Below, one piece after another: positions 10,952 to 19,300 of a stretch of DNA of 64,000 nucleotides (the first letter of the stretch is position 1; each line of letters opens with the position of its first letter). The stretch is from assembly GCA_021731045.1 (NCBI GenBank), contig JAKFYE010000015.1:79058-143057 (forward strand). Direction: 5' to 3'. A program made the translations under genes and the position numbers. The stretch comes from Bdellovibrionales bacterium (GTDB lineage: Bacteria; Bdellovibrionota; Bdellovibrionia; Bdellovibrionales; JAKFYE01). The notes under the pieces were generated by a model that had not been told where the DNA came from, searched no databases, and saw only the letters and a program-made list of their open reading frames with translations.

Positions 10952-11815
10952 TTAATTTTTTCGATTTTCGTTATAGCGGGCAAGTTGCTCCAGAGCCCAA
11001 GATTGTTCTCCAAAGATTCTCACCTCATGAATTGCCGTTTCTGTTAGCTCATGAAGGTAGGCTTTGGTTTTTTCTATTCCTATCGCCATTGGGTAATTTC
11101 CAAATTTTGTTTTTTGTGGCTCAAAATCTAAAATGTCATCTGCAACTTGAAACGCCAATCCCAAAGTTTCTGCATATTTTTTTATAGCACTTGAGTTTTT
11201 GACATCCGCTTTCGCAATTTTAGCAACGCCTTCGGCCGCGGCGCGAATCAAAGCCCCTGTTTTTAAACCATGAAGCGCATCTAATTCTTGTGCGGTCAGC
11301 ATGTCGGACTTCGACATATCAATCGCTTGACCACCAACCATACCCACAAAGCCACTGGCGTCGCACAAAATCTCTACGAGTTCGTTGGCCAACTCAGGCT
11401 CGTAATTCTTCGCAACCCAACCGAGAGCCTCGATCAGCAACGCGTTTCCGGCAAGTAGCGCCGTGGCCTCATCAAAAACTTTATGATTTGTTGGCTTACC
11501 TCTGCGAACGTCATCGTTGTCCATACACGGCAGATCATCGTGAATCAGTGAGTAGCTATGAATCATTTCAATTGCGGCAGCAAAAGGAAGTACACGTGCT
11601 GGGTCAAGACCCAAAACTTCGCCCACCCATAAACTTAAGACCGGACGAAAGCGTTTTCCCCCTGAGAAAACCGAATACTCCATAGAATCTGCAAGACGTG
11701 ACAATGCCGTCGAATGCAGTTTCGAAGTCCGTGCGCGTGTGAGTTTCGGCACAATCTGTTTTAGATAGTCTTCGACGACTTGGGCAGTGTCTGCCCATTT
11801 ACGTTCAAATTCCAT
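10952..11815 (-). CDS. ispA: Polyprenyl (farnesyl/geranylgeranyl) diphosphate synthase
   Basis: GGKRFRPVLSLWVGE, SLIHDDLPCMDNDDVRRGKPTNHKVF, FQVADDILDFE. Confidence 0.92.
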   Translation of the reverse strand: MEFERKWADTAQVVEDYLKQIVPKLTRARTSKLHSTALSRLADSMEYSVFSGGKRFRPVLSLWVGEVLGLDPARVLPFAAAIEMIHSYSLIHDDLPCMDNDDVRRGKPTNHKVFDEATALLAGNALLIEALGWVAKNYEPELANELVEILCDASGFVGMVGGQAIDMSKSDMLTAQELDALHGLKTGALIRAAAEGVAKIAKADVKNSSAIKKYAETLGLAFQVADDILDFEPQKTKFGNYPMAIGIEKTKAYLHELTETAIHEVRIFGEQSWALEQLARYNENRKN

Positions 11816-12039
11816 TACTCGTCATCAAGATCAAAATCTTTTAGCGTTGGGTTGCCATTCGCATCTACGCCTAAAAGCATTTTTACTTTTTGTTCGGCTT
11901 CGCTCAATTGCGAGTGACATTCTTTTGTGAGCTTCACGCCTTCTTCAAAAAGTTTTAGCGAATTATCGAGCGCAAGATCTCCGCCTTCCATTGACTGCAC
12001 AATGTCTTCGAGTCTTTTTATTTTCTTTTCAAAATCCAT
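11815..12039 (-). CDS. xseB: Exodeoxyribonuclease VII small subunit
   Basis: FEKKIKRLEDIVQSMEGGDLALDNSLKLFEEGVKLTKECHSQLSEAEQKV. Confidence 0.93.
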   Translation of the reverse strand: MDFEKKIKRLEDIVQSMEGGDLALDNSLKLFEEGVKLTKECHSQLSEAEQKVKMLLGVDANGNPTLKDFDLDDE

Positions 12040-12047
12040 TTATAACC

Positions 12048-13553
12048 TCATGGTTTCGTGTTTTGAATCAAGGCTTCAGCAGAACCATTCGCAAACTGTA
12101 TGTTTACGCTGGCTCCTTTTTTTAGCTGCGACGCTGATTTAATTAATTTTTTATTTTCAGTAACAATAGAATAGCCTCGCGAGACGACTTTGAGTGGGCT
12201 GAGAGAGTCCAAAAGATCCGAGGCCCGCGCCAATCGCTGTCGTTCATGTTCTACATTGTTATGCGTTTGGCTTGTGAGTTGCGAATATAAATATTGGAGC
12301 TGTTGCTTAATTGTATTTAGTTTTTGTTGCGGGTCGCCCAGTTTTTGTCGAAGCAAAACAATCAGCTGTTGTTTTTCGTCTAAAACATGCTTCATGGATA
12401 ACTCGAGTCTCTGCAAAAGCTCATCACAACGAATTGCTAAATCTTGTAAGCGTCTTTTAGGATCTACCAATCCCCTTTCGAGAGACGATAAATGTTTTTT
12501 TTCAAACTGAATTTTTTTAGCGGTGGCTTGGGTTAGCTGACTCAGCAGCATTTTCAATTTTTCTTGCAGGTCTGAGGTGTTGCGCACCACGAGTTCTGCG
12601 GCCGCCGAAGGCGTCGGCGCGCGAAGATCTGCAACAAAATCGGCGATTGTAAAATCGATCTCGTGCCCGACGGCCGATATTGTCGGAATCTGACAATGGG
12701 CGATCGCGCGTGCGACCGCCTCATCATTAAAACCCCATAAGTCCTCCATGGAGCCACCACCGCGACCGACGATAAGAACGTCGAATCCTCCCACTTTTTG
12801 CGCAAGTTCAATTCCGCGAACAATGTCTACCGGTGCTTGCGCGCCTTGAACGACCGCAGGAATAACGGTGATCTCAATACCGCGTGCTCGTCGAGATAAA
12901 ATATTCAGCATGTCGCGAATCGCCGCTCCTGTCGGAGACGTTACGATGGCAATTCGCTTCGGCATAAACGGCAGCGCTTTTTTGCGAGACACCTCAAACA
13001 AACCTTCGGCTTTTAACTTCGCCTTTAATTGTTCAAACGCCATTTGCAAGGCGCCTAATCCGACCGGCTCCATAATTTCGCAAAATATTTGGTAATTCCC
13101 TCGCGGTTCATAAACCGTGATTTTACCTTTAACGACAACTTCCATTCCGTTATCCGGCTTGAACTTTAGCTTTTGATTAAGTCCGCGAAACATCACCGCG
13201 CTGATTTGTGCTGTGCTATCTTTCAAACTAAAATAAAAATGTCCTGAGGTATGAGGTTTAAAATTTGAAATTTCTCCGCGTAACCAAACTGTCCCAAATT
13301 GCCCTTCGAGAGTTCCGCGAATCATACGATTTAAGTCGCCGACCGAAAGAATCTGCGGCTCAGATTTTGTCTCCGTAATTTTTTCTGTGATTTTCTCTTG
13401 TGATTCTTTGACTAGGTCTTTTGATGCATCTTTGGACATATCTTTGGTCACTGTTAATTCCGCCATAGGCGCGGTTTTGGGCACAGGAGTCTCTGGCTTT
13501 TTCTCTTCTACTGGAGCTGAATTTAAAAAATCTTCGAGTGAAAGCTGACTCAT
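12048..13553 (-). CDS. xseA: Exodeoxyribonuclease VII large subunit
   Basis: VWLRGEISNFKPHTSGHFYFSLKDSTAQISAVMFRG; TSPTGAAIRDMLNILSRR; GRGGGSMEDLWGFNDEAVARAI; start probably MSQLSLEDF at 13553. Confidence 0.94.
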   Translation of the reverse strand: MSQLSLEDFLNSAPVEEKKPETPVPKTAPMAELTVTKDMSKDASKDLVKESQEKITEKITETKSEPQILSVGDLNRMIRGTLEGQFGTVWLRGEISNFKPHTSGHFYFSLKDSTAQISAVMFRGLNQKLKFKPDNGMEVVVKGKITVYEPRGNYQIFCEIMEPVGLGALQMAFEQLKAKLKAEGLFEVSRKKALPFMPKRIAIVTSPTGAAIRDMLNILSRRARGIEITVIPAVVQGAQAPVDIVRGIELAQKVGGFDVLIVGRGGGSMEDLWGFNDEAVARAIAHCQIPTISAVGHEIDFTIADFVADLRAPTPSAAAELVVRNTSDLQEKLKMLLSQLTQATAKKIQFEKKHLSSLERGLVDPKRRLQDLAIRCDELLQRLELSMKHVLDEKQQLIVLLRQKLGDPQQKLNTIKQQLQYLYSQLTSQTHNNVEHERQRLARASDLLDSLSPLKVVSRGYSIVTENKKLIKSASQLKKGASVNIQFANGSAEALIQNTKP

Positions 13554-13616
13554 TTGAGTCGAGAGATTATGCGTCAGATAAGAGTGAGTCAATATCCGAT
13601 TTTCACGTGTTTTTGG

Positions 13617-13862
13617 TTAAAACGGAGGCTCAGATAGCAGTAGATTTTGTATCGACCAAAACGTTCCCACTAACAGACAGACAAATCCCAATGTTCGATG
13701 CGACAAAACTTGTGTCGACAGCGCCTGCGGCAATCTTGTTTGCGCTAAATTTGTAAACCATTTTGAATTTAAAAGAAGGGTCATTGTTACGCCATAAACA
13801 AAAACTACGAAGGGAAAATAGTAATCTAACTGAGCAAGATTCATGCTCACGTATCGGTACAC
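13617..13862 (-). CDS. Small predicted membrane protein
   Basis: 81-aa ORF with two hydrophobic segments, same direction as xseAB. Confidence 0.45.
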   Translation of the reverse strand: MYRYVSMNLAQLDYYFPFVVFVYGVTMTLLLNSKWFTNLAQTRLPQALSTQVLSHRTLGFVCLLVGTFWSIQNLLLSEPPF

Positions 13863-13887
13863 AGAGTAAAAAAATAATCTAGGCTAA

Positions 13888-14047
13888 AGGGCGTGTCCTC
13901 AATTTGAACTACCGTTAATTTATTTGATTTTGAGCTGGTGCTTCGTTACTTCTCCTCGAATTAGCTTTCGCTAGTCCTTCGTCGGCGCGCCTCGCTCCAA
14001 CTCAAACTTAAATAAATTAACGGTAGTTCAAAATGAGGACACGCCCT
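13888..14047. repeat. Large cruciform/inverted-repeat element, 38-bp arms with one mismatch
   Basis: agggcgtgtcctcaatttgaactaccgttaatttattt (13888-13925) pairs with 14010-14047 with one mismatch. Confidence 0.9.
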
Positions 14048-14114
14048 AAGTAGTGAGCACGGTGTTAAAAGTATGTTGTGCCGTCTCAAAATAAATCACT
14101 GGGCTCATGTTACA

Positions 14115-14142
14115 TTGACGATTTTTGTAGTTCTGTTAGAGT
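14115..14142 (+). promoter_or_regulatory. Putative housekeeping promoter of the 6S RNA
   Basis: TTGACG (14115-14120), 16-nt spacer, TAGAGT (14137-14142). Confidence 0.5.
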
Positions 14143-14149
14143 AAGAATC

Positions 14150-14336
14150 TGAGGTTTCTGCTCGGTTCGATCCGTTAGCGGAAATTAAAACCTGACAAGC
14201 ACATTATCGGGGACTGTCCCTGGCGATGGTGAGCAAGCTCAGCTTGTACTGAGAAGCCTAAAGTCGCTACCATGGTCGCCCACTTGACGCTATATGAGGT
14301 TTGAATTTCCAATAACCCCGGCCAGAGTGGAAGCCT
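14150..14336 (+). ncRNA. ssrS: 6S RNA
   Basis: GGTGAGCAAGCTCAGCTTGTACTGAGAAGCCTAAAGTCGC matches the 6S core (E. coli GGTGAGCATGCTCGGTCCGTCCGAGAAGCCTTAAAACTGCGAC), preceded by ggggactgtccctgg. Arms ggaaattaaaacct/aggtttgaatttcc and GGTTTCTGCTCGG/CCGGCCAGAGTGGAAGCC close the structure; TTGACG promoter upstream; T-run after. Confidence 0.88.
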
Positions 14337-14495
14337 TTTTTTTCTGCACAGATCTCGGATTCTTCTTTTTTAAAACGTCTTAAATTTACTCTCTGATGAA
14401 TCTCATTTTTGCAATTTCGGCTCTCGCCGAAGTCAGCCAGTGCTTTTGGGATTCAGGGAAAAAAGAACCCCCTTCAGAAGAAAGGGGGCCGCAAT

Positions 14496-14615
14496 ATGAA
14501 ATACAAGTTGTATTCATATCGGACCGTTTCGAAGAAACTTGAGTTTTTGCTTCGTTGTACGTTGATGGGTTTGCAAATTCTTGAGTGGATACTTCGAATC
14601 GCAACTTGGATATAG
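14496..14615 (+). CDS. 39-aa hydrophobic small ORF with a Shine-Dalgarno inside a hairpin
   Basis: MKYKLYSYRTVSKKLEFLLRCTLMGLQILEWILRIATWI; hairpin cccccttcagaagaaaggggg immediately upstream. Confidence 0.4.
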   Translation: MKYKLYSYRTVSKKLEFLLRCTLMGLQILEWILRIATWI

Positions 14616-14839
14616 AAGTTTAATCTGCTGCTTTTTGTGGGTGGCTTAAAAGGACATACAAGGATGGTGCTGGCTGGCTTCGGCGCCTTTCATCTGCACG
14701 GTTTAAAGCGCTATCTCATTTTGAGACACTTTGAGGCGTCTACTAAAAATGACCCCAGTCAAATCCTTTGACATTTGACTACTATTTGAAAAATCCTATT
14801 AGTATCAAGGTCTTATATTAGAGCTGAAACCGCCTCTCG

Positions 14840-14855
14840 TGGCATTTTGCTTGCT
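14840..14855 (+). promoter_or_regulatory. Putative sigma-54 (-24/-12) promoter
   Basis: TGGCAT-tttgc-TTGCT, consensus TGGCAC-N5-TTGCW with correct spacing, 27 nt before the ATG at 14882. Confidence 0.6.
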
Positions 14856-14881
14856 CTTCATGATGGTAGGGGGATTTTAAG

Positions 14882-16363
14882 ATGAAAACATTGATATTCA
14901 TTTCGACTTTGTTTTTGAGTGTTAATGGTTTTTCTCAGGTTACTCCAACAACTCCCAGTGTTGTCGTTGATTCTACAATGCGTGACTATAATTGTTCTCA
15001 AGCAGAAACTGGCGCAACACTATGTCGTACAAATAAACCTGAAACCAAAACAACGATTATTCTGAATGGTACAGATAAAATCTTAGTTTGTTCCGCAGCT
15101 ATCTCATATCACAACCGTTGTGAAAAAGAATATGAGACTGATTGTTCGCGAGCTAATAAAAGCCTTGAAGAAGCCTCGAAAGCAAAAATTGGCGCTTGTA
15201 AAAAAATGGGCAGCTGTGAGGCGGGGGGGCAGTTTCAAATCTGTGAGGATTATCTCGCCAGTGAAGGTGATTTAGATTTGGATCTCTCTACAAAGTCTAG
15301 CAAACTGGCTTTGATTCAAGCCTGCCCTTACTTTGCTAAAATAGAAAAAGAAGAGAAAAAAGAAGAAGTCACTCAACTCGAAGACGCTTTTGTTAAAACA
15401 GAAACCCAACTAAAAGACCTCACTGAAAAAATGAAAACAGAATCAGAGCAAGCGACGAAAGACCAAAAAACTATGGAAGATGACTCTGCAAAACTAGGCG
15501 TCGAAGCCAAGGCCGAACTCGAAGCTCTCAATGCGAAAATCGAAGAAGCTCATGGCGACAACACCAAAACCGTTGCGGCAATAAAAGACACCATCAATAC
15601 TCTTATTGCCAATGTTGAGCAAAAAAAGATTGTGGAGCTAGGAAAGGCCACGATTAAATATCAAGAGGTTCTCACGCAAGTTCACCAACAGTGCTATCAA
15701 ATGGGCCTAAACGCCGCGAAAAAAGAAAGTACGAATTTGAAAAGCCGTACCGGCGTTTCTGCCAATTACAGTTTAGATATTGCAAAAATAGGCATTCTTC
15801 AGCACTTGCGAAATAAAGCCAACGAAGCGTTTCGTCAGTGTCAACAAAGCCGTATGTACAAAGGACCTCTTGAGTCGGCTTTGCGTTTGTATAACGACCA
15901 AAAAGCACTCTTAGATCTCGAAATAAAAAATACAAACGACCGTATTCTCGATCTAAGAAAACAGTTTGCAAATCTTCCTGTAGACTCTGGCAACGAAATT
16001 TCAGCTATGGAAAAATCCGTTTACGAAAAGGCTCAAGCGGCTTTATTGGATACTCAAAAAAGAGCTGAACAAATTGCGGCCTTCGCCCAAACCAATATCA
16101 AGTCTCAAGAGAATCAACAAAAAGAACTTTTTACACTTCAAAACAAACAGAACGCTCAAAAGAAAACTTTAGATGCGGTCAAAGCCGACTTATCAAAAGT
16201 TAAGCAAGCCGCGACAGGTTCTGCAACCGAAGAGGACTTTCGAATTGCTCAGGCAGCAGTTGAAACTTGGAAAGATGCGAAAGCACATTCTGAAACTAAG
16301 TGTGCCGCATCCTCTACAAGCTCTTCCGGTGGAACGTCAGGTTCAGGAACCACTCACGAGTAA
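14882..16363 (+). CDS. Secreted coiled-coil protein with Cys-rich N-terminal domain, unknown function
   Basis: Signal peptide MKTLIFISTLFLSVNGFSQ; ~10 Cys in the N-terminal third; long charged helical region. Confidence 0.7.
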   Translation: MKTLIFISTLFLSVNGFSQVTPTTPSVVVDSTMRDYNCSQAETGATLCRTNKPETKTTIILNGTDKILVCSAAISYHNRCEKEYETDCSRANKSLEEASKAKIGACKKMGSCEAGGQFQICEDYLASEGDLDLDLSTKSSKLALIQACPYFAKIEKEEKKEEVTQLEDAFVKTETQLKDLTEKMKTESEQATKDQKTMEDDSAKLGVEAKAELEALNAKIEEAHGDNTKTVAAIKDTINTLIANVEQKKIVELGKATIKYQEVLTQVHQQCYQMGLNAAKKESTNLKSRTGVSANYSLDIAKIGILQHLRNKANEAFRQCQQSRMYKGPLESALRLYNDQKALLDLEIKNTNDRILDLRKQFANLPVDSGNEISAMEKSVYEKAQAALLDTQKRAEQIAAFAQTNIKSQENQQKELFTLQNKQNAQKKTLDAVKADLSKVKQAATGSATEEDFRIAQAAVETWKDAKAHSETKCAASSTSSSGGTSGSGTTHE

Positions 16364-16529
16364 CACTCGCAAGTAATACTGCTATATAATTAACAATACT
16401 CATAACCAGCCCGCGTTATTTTCTTATAAACGCGCAGGTTGAATTTACCCCACAATGTTTGATTTGCATGACGTCCCTGTATCAGAGATAATAATTCGTT
16501 ATTGTCAGACGAAAGAATAGGGATCTCTT

Positions 16530-19295
16530 ATGAAACGTATCGTGTTGGCCGTCGTGGGACTCATATTTGCCGGATTTGTTGGTGTCGCCGCTTTTCTTTT
16601 TTATCTTTCAGCAAATCTTCCGCAGTTGATGACAATAAAAGATTACAAACCGCTCGTGGTATCAGAAGTTTTTGATTCTCATGGAGAAAAAATTGGCGAG
16701 TTCTTTCGCGAAAAACGTATTGTTGTTCCAGTCGATAAAATTCCTGAAAAATTAATCAATGCGTTTGTGGCCGCCGAAGACGACACGTTCTTTCAGCACA
16801 GCGGAATTAACTATATTGCCATTGTACGCGCGTTTATTGCCAACGTGAGAGCCGGAAAAAAAGTTCAAGGAGGTTCGACGATCACTCAGCAGGTCGCGCG
16901 CTCGCTGTTGCTCACTCCCGAAAAAACATATACGCGAAAAATTAAAGAGGTTTTGCTTTCGTACAAAATGGAAACCAACCTTTCCAAAAAAGATATTATG
17001 TACCTCTACTTAAACCAAATTTATCTTGGAGAGGGTGCTTACGGAGTCACTGCAGCCGCACGCGTGTACTACCGAAAAGATCTTAAAGATTTAAAATTAT
17101 CCGAAATGGCAATTTTGGCGGGACTACCTCAAGCTCCGAGTCGTTACTCTCCGCTTGATGCCCCGAGCTCCGCGAAAGCGCGACAAAAATACGTGCTCGG
17201 TCGAATGGAAACCGTCGGATTTATCTCGCAAAAAGAACATGACGAAGCCGTTAACGAACCGATTACCGTTTATGCCCGCCAAAAATATCGGGAGATCGCG
17301 CCTTATTTTGTTGAGACCATTCGTCAACAGCTCGTAAAAACTCTGGGCGAATCCAAAGTTTTAGATGAAGGCATTCGTATTGAAACCGGTCTTAATAAAA
17401 AAATACAACTCGCTGCTCAAGAGCAAGTCGCACAAGGCTTACGTGAGTTAGACAAGCGTCAGGGTTATCGGGGCGCTCTAAAAAACGTAACGGATGTTAA
17501 AGACGTCGCCGACGTGCTTTTAAAAACCCGCAACAAATTAATGGACGAAGCCTCTCCTGAACTCGTTGTACAAGCCGACGGTACGGTGCCAGCCCGCGGT
17601 CCTTTAAATCTTAACCCTCAAGTATCTAAAGATCCGCAAGCTAAGAAAAAAAATCTTCCAGATTACGTAAAACTTCAGACTCTCACCGAAGGTGTTGTGA
17701 CACAGATTAACGATAAATGGGGAGTCGTCACGGTACGATTTGCTGAGAGTCAAGGCGCCATTGACCTCGAGACAATGAAGTGGGCGCGCAAACCAAATCC
17801 TGAGGTTCGTTCTGATTTTGACGAACTCACTTTACCCTCTAAGGCGCTTAAAGTTGGCGACGTCATCATGTTAAAAGTGGTGAGCGATAAATTTCAATCT
17901 CCTCGACTCACTGAAAAATTAGCGACGCTTCGTAAGAACTTTGCACGGGTAAATAAAAAAGGTGTGTTTGAACTTCCAAAAGATTTTCCGCAGCTAGATG
18001 ACTATGCTGGCATTGAATTGGAGCAAGAGCCGTTGGCAGAGGGCGCGCTTTTGTCTTTTGATTTAAAGTCGCAAGATATTTTAGCAATGGTGGGTGGTTA
18101 CGCTTTCGAGCGCAACGAATTCAATCGCGCACTTCAAGCTACGCGCCAAACAGGTTCTTCGTTTAAGCCGATTGCCTACACGGCCGCGCTTGATAACGGC
18201 TTTAGCCCAAATCGCGTTATTATTGATGCCCCGATTGTCTATGAGTTTGAAGCTCCCCCAGAAGAAGGCGGAACGGTCAGCGCAGATGGCGAAACAAAAA
18301 AGTGGAAACCCGGAAACTACGGAAAAACTTTTGGCGGCGATGTTCTTTTTAGAAATGCCCTGATTAGCTCGTTGAATATTCCGACCGTCAAGATTATGGA
18401 AGAGACATCTGTTCCCGTTGTTGCAGACTACGCAAAACGTCTCGGGATTTTTTCTCCTCTTAATATGGATTTAGGAATGGGCTTGGGATCCAGTTCGGTC
18501 ACGTTGTATGAGATGACCAAAGTCTTCGCGCATTTTGGTCGCTTAGGAAAGCGTATCTATCCTGTTCTCATTCGAAAAGTGAAAGATCAAGCAGGGGCCG
18601 TTTTACTTGAAAATATGAGCTTAGACTCAAGATTTGAAAACGAAACATCCGAGATGGACGCAGATATTGAAGAACGTCGTTTAAAATATCTTGAAGCCTT
18701 AGCACAACAAGCGACAGATCCAAATGCGCCCGCACCCAATCCCGAAGCTCCCGTGCCGACACCATCAAAAAAGAAAACAGCAAAAATATTTTTTGATGAT
18801 AAAGATCTTCTCATCAGTCCACAAACGGCGTATCTCATGACAAGTTTATTACGCGGAGTTATTTTTGATCCCGGCGGAACTGGCGGAGCAGCTAAAGAGA
18901 TTGGCCGACCTGCCGCTGGCAAAACAGGAACCACAAGCAGTTATTATGACACTTGGTTTTTGGGCTACACCCCGCAAATCGTAACTGGGGTTTGGGCGGG
19001 ATATGACAGCGAAAAGTCGCTTGGCGTTGGCGAGACCGGTGGAAAGACGGCGCTTCCTATTTGGCTACGCTACATGATGAAGGCTCATGAAGATTTGCCG
19101 CGACAAGAGTTTCCAACTCCCGATAAAATAGTGTTTGCAAATATTGACAATGTGACCGGCAAGCTTGCCTCCGCTTCTTCTAAAGTGGTAGTACGTCAAG
19201 CCTTCCTTGAAGGAACAGAGCCTACGACGACATCTTCAGAGTCGTCGTCCACGGGCGAAGACAAAGATTTTTTAAAAGACGATTTATCGCAGTAG
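16530..19295 (+). CDS. mrcA: Penicillin-binding protein 1A (transglycosylase/transpeptidase)
   Basis: AAEDDTFFQHSGINYIAIVRAFIANVRAGKKVQGGSTITQQVARSLLL; RQTGSSFKPIAYTAALDNG; AAGKTGTTSSYYDTWFLGYTP. Confidence 0.95.
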   Translation: MKRIVLAVVGLIFAGFVGVAAFLFYLSANLPQLMTIKDYKPLVVSEVFDSHGEKIGEFFREKRIVVPVDKIPEKLINAFVAAEDDTFFQHSGINYIAIVRAFIANVRAGKKVQGGSTITQQVARSLLLTPEKTYTRKIKEVLLSYKMETNLSKKDIMYLYLNQIYLGEGAYGVTAAARVYYRKDLKDLKLSEMAILAGLPQAPSRYSPLDAPSSAKARQKYVLGRMETVGFISQKEHDEAVNEPITVYARQKYREIAPYFVETIRQQLVKTLGESKVLDEGIRIETGLNKKIQLAAQEQVAQGLRELDKRQGYRGALKNVTDVKDVADVLLKTRNKLMDEASPELVVQADGTVPARGPLNLNPQVSKDPQAKKKNLPDYVKLQTLTEGVVTQINDKWGVVTVRFAESQGAIDLETMKWARKPNPEVRSDFDELTLPSKALKVGDVIMLKVVSDKFQSPRLTEKLATLRKNFARVNKKGVFELPKDFPQLDDYAGIELEQEPLAEGALLSFDLKSQDILAMVGGYAFERNEFNRALQATRQTGSSFKPIAYTAALDNGFSPNRVIIDAPIVYEFEAPPEEGGTVSADGETKKWKPGNYGKTFGGDVLFRNALISSLNIPTVKIMEETSVPVVADYAKRLGIFSPLNMDLGMGLGSSSVTLYEMTKVFAHFGRLGKRIYPVLIRKVKDQAGAVLLENMSLDSRFENETSEMDADIEERRLKYLEALAQQATDPNAPAPNPEAPVPTPSKKKTAKIFFDDKDLLISPQTAYLMTSLLRGVIFDPGGTGGAAKEIGRPAAGKTGTTSSYYDTWFLGYTPQIVTGVWAGYDSEKSLGVGETGGKTALPIWLRYMMKAHEDLPRQEFPTPDKIVFANIDNVTGKLASASSKVVVRQAFLEGTEPTTTSSESSSTGEDKDFLKDDLSQ

Positions 19296-19300
19296 GAACA

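Noticed and set aside
14209-14223. ggggactgtccctgg looked like another member of the GGGGACGGAGCTC repeat family
   Set aside because: It differs in sequence and sits in the expected position of the 6S RNA internal stem
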